Assembly: GCA_028829895.1 (NCBI GenBank)
Contig: CM054178.1
Coordinates: 21,422,006-21,486,005 of the forward strand
Direction of reading: 5' to 3'
DNA length: 64,000 bases
DNA from: Sinotaia quadrata
Lineage: Eukaryota; Mollusca; Gastropoda; Architaenioglossa; Viviparidae
Below, piece after piece: positions 24,480 through 34,524 of the stretch (the first letter of the stretch is position 1; each line of letters begins with the position of its first letter). Under the pieces are notes generated by a model. That model did not search any database. It worked only from the letters and a program-made list of their open reading frames with translations, and was not told the DNA's origin. The position numbers and the translations under genes are program-made.

Positions 24480-25115
24480 CTGAATTTTACATTTGAATAG
24501 ATTTTACATTTGAGTTTAAGAAGAACATTAGAGTTGAGTATGAAATTTCTCCTCCCGTTTAAGAAAAAACGTGACCTGAGAGGCTTAAGAAAAACTATAC
24601 CTGAAATCTGAGAACTTTACCTAGAGCTTGGGTAGTACTTTACCTCGAGCTTGAGAACGACTACTATATCAAGAAATTGAGAAGTACTCGGCCTAAGTTT
24701 ACCTTCAGTTTGAGAAGCATTTTACCTCGAGTTTGTGAAGTACTTTACCTCGAGTTCGAGAAGCACTTCGAGTCTGAGAAGTACTTTACCTCGAGTTTGG
24801 GAAGTAGTTTACCTTGAGTTTGAGAAGCACTTCAAAAGCACTTCGAGTCTGAGTAGTACTTTACCTTGAGTTTGAGAAGTACTTTACAGCGAGTTTGAGA
24901 ATTAAAAAACTGCTATATTAAAAATATGGGGTGTATTTTACATCGAGCGTGAGAAGTACTTGAGTTTGAAAATATACTATTAATATAAACAAATTACTAA
25001 ATCAAGAGTTTGAGAGTACTTTGCCTTAACTCTGAGAAATACTTTACCACGAGCATGAAAAGCATGACAAGTACTTTACCGTGAGTTTAAAATAGTGTAC
25101 CTTGGGTTTCAGAAT
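24480..25115. repeat. Degenerate ~23-bp repeat (gagtttgagaagtactttacc)
   Basis: Many diverged copies of gagtttgagaagtactttac occur with variable spacing. It is an old array, and the word overlaps in sequence with the 84-418 unit. Confidence 0.8.
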
Positions 25116-25186
25116 AACTACTACACGAGTTTCCACAGAAAAACAGGTAAGTGAAAATATCGTTTATTCTGCATCAGCTAGTGCAA

Positions 25187-25400
25187 TGAAAGTAAACTAA
25201 CAAATACCTATGACTAAAAGCAATGAGCAATGAGATTAACTAACAAATACCTATGACTAAAAGCTATGTGCAATGAGATTAACTAACAAATACCTATGAC
25301 TAAAAGCTATGTGCAATGAGATTAACTAACAAATACCTATGACTAAAAGCTATGTGCAATGAGATTAACTAACAAATACCTATGACTAAAAGCTATGTAT
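25187..25400. repeat. 43-bp minisatellite, about 5 copies
   Basis: The unit is aactaacaaatacctatgac plus taaaagctatgtgcaatgagatt. Copies are almost identical. Confidence 0.95.
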
Positions 25401-25880
25401 GGATAATTACTGAACTAGTTAGAAGGTGAACAGAACTGGAATGGTACTCTAAGGGCGACAGTCTAGTTTAAAGCAGTGGTTCTAAATTATGCGCAACTGC
25501 GTGTAGAAATGTTCCTGTAAATGAAATTTATTTTAGGATATATACGAACGGGAAAAGTCGACATCCTTACTTGATTAAAACAATATGCTAAATGATAAGA
25601 AATAATATGCTATGCCAGGTTCTTTTTCCCTCAATCTCTATTCCTTTCCGATTATTGCTTCACTCAACGTCCCCGTTGTAAAAAGCATTCGGTGTGAAAA
25701 AGACAACGCTTTAGCCGCCAAAGGAGAGGTAGGAATCAGTACGTCTTCGTGTTGTGGACCTTGTAATTCACACCACTGGCGAACACTCGCTACTGAAGTC
25801 TCCTCGAGCGGGGGCGGTAGACGAGTGGGGGGTAGTTCCGCTATCTATGCTTGACGAGTGGGGGGGAATCACTTTCCTTT
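25401..25880. other. Non-coding, no supported gene
   Basis: The + frame 25612-25854 (80 residues) has no family resemblance. aaagcagtggttctaaatta at about 25470 loosely recalls a hAT end. Confidence 0.35.
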
Positions 25881-25888
25881 TTATTCAC

Positions 25889-26071
25889 GATTTTATGACA
25901 TCAGTAACTCAAGCTATTCTGATTTGATGATTTAATGACATCACAATTTTCTTACGGTGGGCCGTTTAACTCCCCCACTCTTCCCCCGATTTTATGATAT
26001 CACAAATTCATTGTACGAAATCACTAATACGATTTTTTTGTTATAGCATACAATGAACGTGTGATTTCATA
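25889..26071. repeat. Inverted repeat / foldback with repeated gattttatgacatcac words
   Basis: A 25-nt arm at 25993-26017 pairs with 26047-26071 (about 21 of 25) across a 29-nt loop. Direct copies of gattttatgacatcac-like words lie at 25889, 25929 and 25989. The caagctattc/gaatagcttg pair extends the symmetry outward. This could be a small foldback or MITE relic. Confidence 0.6.
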
Positions 26072-26099
26072 AGATTAACTCATTGGAATAGCTTGAATT

Positions 26100-27707
26100 T
26101 GAGACATCATGTATTGAGGATGGGGGGGGGGGGGGGGGGAATGAAAGCAGCGCTCGAAGACATATGAAGTAATGTTCATGACATGCACATCAAATGTTGC
26201 GTAGCAGGAAAAAGCTGAAGGGTCGGGTGTCTTCCATTATATGGGGGTACGTATCTACAGCTGAAAGGCTATTACACATACTAATTGAATAACTAAGAGC
26301 CTTAAACTCAGTCATCAAGCTCAGGCTCCGGATTTCAAACGTAGGTACGTGCGCGCGTGCGTGTGTGTGTGTGTGTGTGATTTGGTTGGGGTCAGAGAGG
26401 AAATGGCTGATTACCATGTCGCTTTTAAAGGTACAAGCGATTAACTACCGTACGGATACAAACCGTCAATCTCTTAGTGACGTCAAACTGCTGTCCGCTC
26501 TTTTAATGAAATATGAAATACAATTGTACTTGATGGCTAGTGAACACTAAACAGCAATACACATAGGGAGCACTACATTAAACACGTTAATGCAGAAGTG
26601 AAAACACCTTGGAGAGATTTCTGTACTCAACGCATTTCAGTTCAATTCTGTCAAAAAAATGTCATAATTAGATTTGTACGATTTAAAAGTTTAAGGAACT
26701 ATGTACAGGTGCGGCATATAATATCTTGTGCACTTGAAAGACCAAGTATCAACACCTGCAAATCTAAATAGTAAAATCAAAATTTTTCTAACAAAAATAA
26801 AAATATATACATGTTAAAACTGATGAGTGACATAGGTTTTTACTGTCTGACAACCTATTCAGTTTCGCCTTCATAAAGTTTTCTGGGTTAAGTTCAGACT
26901 AAAGTTATAGATAGATTTTTAGTTTCTTCACAGATTTCTCTATGTAGTGAAACTGTATAAAGGACATTTGTTAATGCTCTATTTTCAACCCTGATTGCCA
27001 TTAAACAATTTCTTAGCTTTATGTTAAATCTTGAGAAATAAAATACAACTGTTGGATCTTAATATACAGCTTTTGTTACTGTGAGCATTTTTTTATTATT
27101 TTTTTTAAAACTATGTTTCTTACATTCTTACTATCCTCTGCAAAATAAATACTAACAATTTATGATGGGTACCTACTCTCACTAGTCAACAGTCAGGTTG
27201 TGGAATGAGAAACGATTACAGTGTACTGCTGAAACAAGCACAAAAACAAAATCAAACAAGAAAACCCCAACCTAATCACTGATCCTTCTCCAAAAACTGA
27301 GGAGTACAAAAGTATCCAACTTGAAATGGGGCGCCAAAAATAGTAATTAAATAAACAGGCTATGTATTTGTTCAATGTTAAACTAAATCAGCATTCCTAT
27401 CAGTGAGCACTTTTGAAGATATGCACACACAAGTGGCATCTACTGAGATCAGGACACTTAAGTTTTTATCTGTTTAATCTGGGCACATTTTCACGTCTGC
27501 TTCCAAATATTGCTGATTTTCAACAACACAAAAAAAAATAACTGCAAGTATTACTTCAGTCTGCAAAAAAAAACCAGTCAGTAATGTTTGCCAAAGCCAA
27601 GGACTGTACCAAATGCAAACTTACAAAACAAGGGACTTTGTGTACATATATATTTTATAGATTTAAACACCACATCTCTAAAGAAATTACAGTTAAATAA
27701 TCCTAAC
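26100..27707. other. Non-coding, AT-rich, no supported gene
   Basis: A G-run of about 16 occurs near 26125 and a short (GT)n at 26358-26380. From 26.5 kb the DNA is AT-rich with no minisatellite up to the retrotransposon. Confidence 0.5.
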
Positions 27708-27712
27708 ACAAC
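27708..27712. other. Target site duplication, left copy
   Basis: The five bases acaac directly precede the 5' LTR. The same five follow the 3' LTR. Five bp is the usual duplication for Ty3/Gypsy integrases. Confidence 0.93.
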
Positions 27713-27902
27713 TGTCACAGTCTGATAAAATTGTCCGACTTCGTGACCCACTTGCCTTGTTTACTTCAAATTCGAATATTTGAAACCCTTGGCCCTTTGT
27801 TCAAAGCTTCCTTTTTCTAGACGCTTCTAGAACAGGTCAAGATGTTATGTAACTTTAGGACCATTGTCCAGTTCTCGAACCAACCACATGCTTTGCGAAC
27901 AG

Positions 27903-27962
27903 TCACGTGATACGCAATATACCTTTCTATATATGTACCCACACGCTTCCGCTCCCTCACTT
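27903..27962 (+). promoter_or_regulatory. LTR core promoter: E-box palindrome, TATA box, initiator-like site
   Basis: TCACGTGA at about 27903-27910 is a perfect 8-bp palindrome containing an E-box. TATATAT lies at 27928-27934. About 31 bp downstream is TCACTT (27957-27962), which resembles an arthropod-style initiator except for one position. The spacing fits a Pol II TATA promoter, so the LTR transcript probably starts near 27959. The 3' LTR carries the same arrangement near 34715-34774. Confidence 0.5.
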
Positions 27963-29237
27963 CGAGCACATTTTAGCTAATTCCATCAGCTTACTCGGGT
28001 CGTGAGAGGCAGCCGGCGCCATAGAGAATCAAGGTACCCTTCGACTTCTCTCAAAGGTATCATTTTATTTAATAGTATTTGCCTATGTATTGTTTAAGTA
28101 TGTATTTGTGCTATGTATTATATGATTTCCATATACACTTGAGCATGGTTCAGAGAAATAGCTGAAAACCTATATGTTACGGAATATAAATTTATTGTAA
28201 CCATTTTTCCATTTCTGTACTTTAATTTATATTGTTTTAATTCACTAAGAGCCAGAATGCTGCGCTCGATATGAATTCTTCATGTAATTCAATTATTGCG
28301 TGTAATTTTAATTGTAAATTGTGAAGCGCTCTGTCGGTTTGAATTACCTCTTGTATGAACATTAATTTAACGTTGTATCTATTTTATTGCTTCATACGTC
28401 ATGACTGTTAAATGGAACACATGTGAGACGATTATATTTTTTCTAAAATCTAATTGTAAGCGACGCGAGGTCGAAACTCTTTGTTCAGCGCATTTAATTG
28501 AGCCATGCCTAGGTAGGACCTGTTAGGTTGAGAATTATATCCAAACACGTTGCATCCACAGGTCGGCTCATGGTTCATGTTTCACCATGCCTCACCTGCA
28601 TTAGCTTATTGGTGTAAGCGTGTCGAAATCCACTCTGAGGGCCATGCTGCAAAAATTCCAGTTCCTAGCCACTAACAAAGGGACATCATTCCTTATGCAC
28701 CACGTGTGTCGTTAAAGGGGGACTGAGGGAACGAATCAGCATGACTGAGTGTTGAGACCAAGGATACAAGAATAGAGCTAAGTGCAAAATCAAGTGTACA
28801 GATCTCAAAGGAACACTTTTCTGGCAATTTAGATTGACAAAAATCAGGCATAGGCGCGTAAAGACAGAGTGAAGACTATTCGCGTTGCATTCGATTTATT
28901 GTTAATTTGTTAAACTTTATTAAATCTTATTTTCTTTGTTAATACCTCTTAGTAGTTGATTTCTATGCACAATAGACCAATTAGATTAATTCTTAGATTT
29001 GAATGGGGGCGGATGAGCAGAAAGATTGATGACGAGTGCATATTAATTTAGAGGGATTTAACTGTTTTCAAATCTAGCTAAAAGTTCGCAGTTTATTAGT
29101 CTGTAAATTTGTCGTCTGAACTACAAGACGCACTTTTAATTAGTCAGATAATAAATTGAGCAACCAGTCTGCGTAGAATATGAGAGGAAGAATTAATTAT
29201 ATTTAAAGTCTTTTAATTATTCTAAGCAGGGTCTTTA

Positions 29238-29243
29238 AATAAA
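29238..29243 (+). promoter_or_regulatory. AATAAA near the LTR end (candidate polyadenylation signal)
   Basis: AATAAA lies 17 bp before the LTR terminus; the functional copy would be in the 3' LTR at 36050-36055. If it is used, U5 would be almost absent and R would be over 1.2 kb. Other AATAAA motifs occur within the LTR, so the site actually used is uncertain. Confidence 0.3.
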
Positions 29244-29259
29244 TACTGGAAACGTAACA

Positions 29260-29879
29260 AGTGTGGGTCGTCGCGGGATTGATATGTATTAAATTGTAAA
29301 TTGTAACATTTTTATACATAGGGCGCATCATAACCTAGAAACGAACGAACGAACAGAATTGCCAATTGTTCTTTTGATTTTTGTATCACTGATTTTCTTT
29401 GCTTTTGTTGTGACATGTGCATGTATTCTTTTGCAGAGTAGCGTGCATGTTTAGTTAATGTTGATATATTTAAGCGTAGTTAAATATGTCATGTTAGCTA
29501 TTGAATGATTTATTTAGTATTGTGTTACTGAGTACTTCATTGTGAGGAGTCGAAGGTTATACCGCCAGCTAGGAGAGTTATCGGTAGTAACAGACTTCGG
29601 ACTATTATATTTAGGGTGCTAGATATAATGTGTAATGTTGTATGGTAGGAGCCGTGACATTACGGAAGTCTTGGAACAGCGGACACTGTGACAAGCAGGT
29701 GAAACGTGTAAAGAGTTAACGCGTAATTTATTTCGGAAGGTGTTCTGAGTAAATTAAATAATTTTTGTAAGGTTGTAGCCTAAAAGTTATTTTCGGGATA
29801 AGCGGAGTTATCGCCGACGGTTAAAACACACAATTCACGAGATACATTGTTATTGTAGCCAGCGCGCTAAGACAGTAAA
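29260..29879 (+). other. 5' untranslated leader of the retrotransposon
   Basis: These 620 nt lie between the LTR and the Gag start and contain the candidate PBS. They include a short (cgaa)n-like stretch near 29340-29354 and several ATGs with short frames. I see no conserved coding or clear packaging structure by eye. Confidence 0.7.
29264..29280 (+). other. Candidate primer-binding site
   Basis: Four bases after the 5' LTR is tgggtcgtcgcgggatt. It starts with TGG, complementary to a tRNA CCA end, and finishes with a T-arm-like cgggatt. It resembles the complement of a tRNA-Pro 3' end only if small gaps are allowed, so the primer tRNA is unresolved. Position and form support a PBS; identity is inference. 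Confidence 0.4.
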
Positions 29880-32800
29880 ATGGATCGCAAACAGGTTATC
29901 GAAGACCTGAAAGAAACCGGTATCATGATAGGATATCAGGGTGACGAACTGACTAGCTACATCAAAACTGAGCTAGAGAAAGCGGAAAAAGCAGAAAAGG
30001 AGAGAGTAGAAAAAGCGGACAAAGAAAGGCAAGAGATAGAAAGAGAAGAACGCGTTGCTAATCGCGAACTGAAGAAGTTAGAAGCTGAAAAACTAGCCGA
30101 AACTGAAGCTAAACGCATCGCAGCTGACGCAGAAGCTAAAAAGCAAGAAGCTGAAGTTAAAAAGTTAGAAGCTGAAAGATTAGCCGACATTGAAACAAAA
30201 CGTATCGCAGCGGATACAGAAGCCAAACGCATCGCCGCAGACGCGGAAATAAAACGGTTAGAATGGGAAGTAAAGAAACTAGAAGTTACTAATCCGAACC
30301 GTGACCGCCGAAGCAGTGGTGATTCGCATTCTAGCGATGGAAATAATCACAGTAGAATTGAAAATATCATTCCAAAGATAAATATGGTCCCATTTGATGA
30401 GAACAAAGATCAAATAGACGCGTATTTAAAAACGTTTGAAAAGTTAGCCAGAGCAACAAACATTCCAGCGGAACATTGGGCGATAAATTTATCGGGGTTA
30501 CTGCAGGGTACTGCGAAAAACGAATTCAATAAGCTTAGCGATTCTGAGTCAGATAATTACGACACAGTCAAGGCCGCATTATTGAAACGTTACAAACTCA
30601 CAGCAGATACATACCGACGTAAGTTTAAACAGGCCACTAAAGCCAGTTCAGAGACGCACGCACAGTACATACGACGCGTAGCTGACTTGTTCCAAAGATG
30701 GATAGATCTAGCCGAAACTCCACAGACGTACGCAGGTCTTAGGGATGAAATGGTAAAAGACCATATTCTCGGGTCATACAAATCAGATCTACTGATTCAC
30801 TTAGCAATAAGGGAAAAATCTACGCTAGAGGAGATAGGCAACGCCGCCGATCGCTTTGATGACGCACATTCTCGATTCTCGAACGCACACGCGAACAACA
30901 AGTCTCGACCGAACGAACCGCAGACTCGAAAGGATAAGAAAAATGACGGGAAGGCACCTAATGAGCGTGATGATAAAACATCTAAACCCGACACTAAAAA
31001 CAAGTCCGACAAACAGAAAGATAAAAAGAATCTTGCATGTTACACTTGTGGTGATAGTGGCCATTTTTCACGAACATGTCCTGAAAAGAAAACAGCTAAA
31101 GTTTACGCAGTAGAAAGTCATACACCTAAAACAGAAAAGTCGAATCGAACACCAGTACAGGCAAACGGTCACGATACAATCGCTTTGCTTGATACAGGGT
31201 GTGAGCTAGACGCTATTGTAAATGCATCATTAGTTAACCGTATCGACTACACAGGGGAGACAATCTCTGTCACCTTTGCAAACGGCGAACAAGACATTTT
31301 ACCAGTAGCTGAAGTCTCGATTGTTTCAGACTTTGTAGAAGGAACAGTCAAAGCGGCAGTTATGGAAAACTCACCGCATGACGTGATCCTTGGTTGCAAG
31401 TATGTTTTGCCGTGCAAAAAACAAACTTCAACTGAACCACCACTGGTTAACGCTGTAACCAGAGCAGCGAGTAGTAAAGACAAATCTGTAACTGCACCGA
31501 TGTCTGCCGCACCAGCCGTAGATAAAGCAACAGTTAGCGAGATTAAAATATTACAAGCTGAGGACGAAACACTATACAAGTTACGCAGACAAGCTGTACT
31601 TGTTAGTGACGTCAACACTGACGATTCGAATAAGAGAGCGTGCATTATTCTGAAAAAGGGTTTATTGTACCGCTATTCGAAAGTGGGAGACGAATTTCGG
31701 AAACAATTAGTCGTTCCACAAACCAAACGAAATGACGTATTACGATTAGGTCATGAGAGTCTTTTTGGTGCACACATGGGTGTACAAAAAACAACTAGTC
31801 GTATTACAAGTGAGTTTTATTGGCCGGACATCACTGCCGATATCCGTAGATTCGTGTTAAGTTGCGACACATGCCAGAGAACACAGTCTAAAAATTCAAT
31901 CAGACCCGCACCGTTAGGAGAGCCTGAACTGATCAGTGAACCCTACAAGCGCGTAGCATTGGATTTGATTGGGCCTATAATACCCACATCAACGAGAGGT
32001 AATCGATACGTGCTGACCACTATTGATTACGCAACAAGATTCGCCGACGCAGTACCATTGAAAAATATTGATACTGAAACTGTCGCCGAAGCCCTTTTCG
32101 GTCTTTGGAGTCGTGTTGGAATTCCTACTGAAATTTTGACGGATCAGGGGAGTCAATTCATAGGCAACGTAATGAAGGAAGTAAATCGTTTACTTTCCAT
32201 CAAACATCTTACTTGCACACCATACCACCCCCAGGCAAATGGTCTGATTGAAAAATACAATGGGACATTAAAAACAGCACTTAAAAAGCTCGCCACAGAT
32301 AAACCGAAAGACTGGGACAGATACATCCCTGCCCTACTATTTGCATATAGGGAGGTGCCACAATCTTCCACCGGGTTTTCACCATTTGAGCTACTTTACG
32401 GACGTACTGTACGCGGACCGATGATGATTTTGAAGGCACTTTGGACTGATGAAAAGACAGATGACGAAGTTAAGACAACTTATACATACGTCACTGACTT
32501 AAGAAACCGTCTTGAAACTATAGGCAAGATAGCACGGGAAAACTTGACGATAGCTCAGTCTAGACAGGCAGAATATTACAATAAGCACACCAAACCTAGA
32601 GAATTTGAAGTTAATGACAAAGTGTTACTGTTGCTTCCTGAAGCACATAACAAACTTCAGATGAAATGGAAGGGGCCCTTTGTAGTTACCGCCAAGCTAG
32701 GGGGACTGAACTATAAGGTGCAGACAGGAAAGAGAGAGAAAATCTTTCATGTTAACCTACTCAAAAAGTACATAAGCCGTGAGGATCAAACCACCCAAGC

Positions 32801-34301
32801 TGATTTTGTCGTAGCGACGATAGTTACAGAAGACGAGGGGGATACTGATTGCGTCACTGGTACTTTACCAAACTGTCCTCTACAGACGGACGAAACTGTC
32901 AAAGACGTTAGGGTAAATGAAGCCTTGACAGAAAGACAGAAAAAAGAAGTGAATGAATTGCTTAATGAGTTCTCATCTACTCTGACAGACAAACCAGGGT
33001 TGACAGACTTAATAGAATTTTCACTGAAGCTGACTGACAACAAACCGATACGTTTGAAGCCGTATCCGTTGCCACACGCTAAGATAGATGACGTTAGACG
33101 TGAGATTAAGACTATGCTAGATCTAGGGGTCATAGAGAAGACTGACAGTGCCTACGGATCACCCATCGTGTTGATTAAAAAACGTGATAACTCGTTCCGT
33201 TTTTGCGTAGACTACCGCAAACTCAATCAAGTGACAGAGTTTTGCGCCGAACCTCTTCCTGATCCGGATCTCATCTTCACTAAGCTAGCTAACGCTCATT
33301 ACTATACCAAAATAGATTTGTCACGCGGTTTTTGGCAAATCAAGGTCAAGGACACTGATCGACACATACTAGCTTTCACTACACCAGTAGGAAACTACAC
33401 ATGGAAAGTTATGCCTTTCGGAGTTTCAAACGCTCCAAGCATTTTTTCTAAAATGATGCGGTCATTGTTAGAACCACTGTACGGACGCGGAGTTGAGAAC
33501 TTCATGGATGATTTAATTCTAGGCACCCAGACATGGGAGGAGCACTTAACACTCTTACGAGATGTGCTAGCCAGATTAAAACAAGCCAACCTCACTGCCC
33601 GCCCTACGAAGTGTGAAATAGCACAATTCTCCTTAGACTTCTTGGGACACAAGTTGAGTCATGGAACTATGTCGCCAAGTGAAGCTAAGATAGCACAACT
33701 TAAGGACACTTCACAACCGCTAACAAAAACACAAGTTAGAAGTTTTCTTGGTCTTGCTAATTACTACAGAAAATTCGTACCAGATTTTAGTGCCATTGCA
33801 TGTCCTCTGACTGACTTGACACGTAAGAATATGCCTACAAAAGTAGTGTGGACTGATGCATGCCAAAACGCTTTTGACACACTGAAATCTAGACTGACTT
33901 CAGATTTAGTTGTTAAACTGCCAGATCTGACAAAACCATTCTTGTTAAGGACTGATGCTAGCAACACAGGATTAGGAGCAGTGTTATTACAAGAACACAA
34001 TGACACCAAACACCCAGTTGCATATGCAAGCCGTAAACTCACAACTACTGAACAGAAATATTCCACCAGTGAAAAGGAATGTCTTGCAATAGTTTGGGCC
34101 ATAAAAAAGTTCGAAAACTATTTGTACGGAAAAACCTTTGTCATTGAGTGCGATCACCAGCCGTTGGCCTTTCTCGGACAGGCGCAATTTACGAACAGCC
34201 GTTTAATGCGTTGGTCTTTGTTTCTGACACAGTATGACGCAAATATTCATTACATCAAAGGGTCTTTGAATGTTGGCGCAGATTACATGAGTCGTGCTTG
34301 A
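29880..34301 (+). CDS. Single-frame Gag-Pol polyprotein, order Gag-NC-PR-IN-RT-RNaseH
   Basis: The protein has 1473 residues and encodes all functions for copying and inserting the element. The start ATG has A at -3 and G at +4. Residues ~30-135 are a charged Ala/Glu/Lys coiled coil. Residues ~165-320 are a SCAN-like Gag core. A CCHC knuckle is at C387, C390, H395, C400. The protease motif is D438-T-G. The integrase H2C2 module is H625, H632, C662, C665, and its catalytic triad is D695, D755, E791 with exactly 35 residues between the last two. GPF of the GPY/F module starts at G932. The RT carries D1146 (motif A) and FMDD with D1210/D1211 instead of the common YxDD. RNase H has D1359, E1400 and D1425. 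There is no stop or frameshift between Gag and Pol. Integrase before RT is the striking departure from usual Gypsy order. No chromodomain is seen after GPY/F because the RT region follows. Confidence 0.97.
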   Translation: MDRKQVIEDLKETGIMIGYQGDELTSYIKTELEKAEKAEKERVEKADKERQEIEREERVANRELKKLEAEKLAETEAKRIAADAEAKKQEAEVKKLEAERLADIETKRIAADTEAKRIAADAEIKRLEWEVKKLEVTNPNRDRRSSGDSHSSDGNNHSRIENIIPKINMVPFDENKDQIDAYLKTFEKLARATNIPAEHWAINLSGLLQGTAKNEFNKLSDSESDNYDTVKAALLKRYKLTADTYRRKFKQATKASSETHAQYIRRVADLFQRWIDLAETPQTYAGLRDEMVKDHILGSYKSDLLIHLAIREKSTLEEIGNAADRFDDAHSRFSNAHANNKSRPNEPQTRKDKKNDGKAPNERDDKTSKPDTKNKSDKQKDKKNLACYTCGDSGHFSRTCPEKKTAKVYAVESHTPKTEKSNRTPVQANGHDTIALLDTGCELDAIVNASLVNRIDYTGETISVTFANGEQDILPVAEVSIVSDFVEGTVKAAVMENSPHDVILGCKYVLPCKKQTSTEPPLVNAVTRAASSKDKSVTAPMSAAPAVDKATVSEIKILQAEDETLYKLRRQAVLVSDVNTDDSNKRACIILKKGLLYRYSKVGDEFRKQLVVPQTKRNDVLRLGHESLFGAHMGVQKTTSRITSEFYWPDITADIRRFVLSCDTCQRTQSKNSIRPAPLGEPELISEPYKRVALDLIGPIIPTSTRGNRYVLTTIDYATRFADAVPLKNIDTETVAEALFGLWSRVGIPTEILTDQGSQFIGNVMKEVNRLLSIKHLTCTPYHPQANGLIEKYNGTLKTALKKLATDKPKDWDRYIPALLFAYREVPQSSTGFSPFELLYGRTVRGPMMILKALWTDEKTDDEVKTTYTYVTDLRNRLETIGKIARENLTIAQSRQAEYYNKHTKPREFEVNDKVLLLLPEAHNKLQMKWKGPFVVTAKLGGLNYKVQTGKREKIFHVNLLKKYISREDQTTQADFVVATIVTEDEGDTDCVTGTLPNCPLQTDETVKDVRVNEALTERQKKEVNELLNEFSSTLTDKPGLTDLIEFSLKLTDNKPIRLKPYPLPHAKIDDVRREIKTMLDLGVIEKTDSAYGSPIVLIKKRDNSFRFCVDYRKLNQVTEFCAEPLPDPDLIFTKLANAHYYTKIDLSRGFWQIKVKDTDRHILAFTTPVGNYTWKVMPFGVSNAPSIFSKMMRSLLEPLYGRGVENFMDDLILGTQTWEEHLTLLRDVLARLKQANLTARPTKCEIAQFSLDFLGHKLSHGTMSPSEAKIAQLKDTSQPLTKTQVRSFLGLANYYRKFVPDFSAIACPLTDLTRKNMPTKVVWTDACQNAFDTLKSRLTSDLVVKLPDLTKPFLLRTDASNTGLGAVLLQEHNDTKHPVAYASRKLTTTEQKYSTSEKECLAIVWAIKKFENYLYGKTFVIECDHQPLAFLGQAQFTNSRLMRWSLFLTQYDANIHYIKGSLNVGADYMSRA

Positions 34302-34511
34302 TGCCATCAAGTGCCGGTACTGATAGAATGTTGTTTAATCAATTAACTGAACCCTACGGATTCCTTCCTGTAAATATGAAATATAGTTGCACACTTTATT
34401 TCTAGGAATGTCGAAATTTTTTTTGTGTAAATTTTTCTTCATTGTGGACTTCTACATTTTATCATACATAATTTGTAGGAGGCATTTTATCTTTGGTAAG
34501 ATAAACGCCTC
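34302..34511 (+). other. 3' non-coding stretch of the retrotransposon
   Basis: About 210 nt lie between the pol stop and the polypurine tract. No envelope-like or other conserved ORF is present. The Met-starting 81-residue frame at 34387-34632 runs into the LTR and looks like a chance ORF. Confidence 0.75.
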
Positions 34512-34524
34512 AAAAGCAAGGGGG
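34512..34524 (+). other. Polypurine tract (plus-strand primer site)
   Basis: aaaagcaaggggg abuts the first T of the 3' LTR. A purine run in this exact position is what reverse transcription of LTR elements needs to prime plus-strand DNA. A single C interrupts it. Confidence 0.8.

Larger units (their letters stand above)
27713..29259 (+). repeat. 5' LTR (1547 bp)
   Basis: It begins TGTCACAG and ends CGTAACA, giving TGT/ACA inverted termini. It matches the 3' LTR in length and in every line I compared. Near its start lies the palindrome TCACGTGA (about 27903-27910), followed by a TATA-like TATATAT. An AATAAA lies 17 bp from its end. The LTR is long for a Gypsy element and has no convincing ORF. 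Confidence 0.97.
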
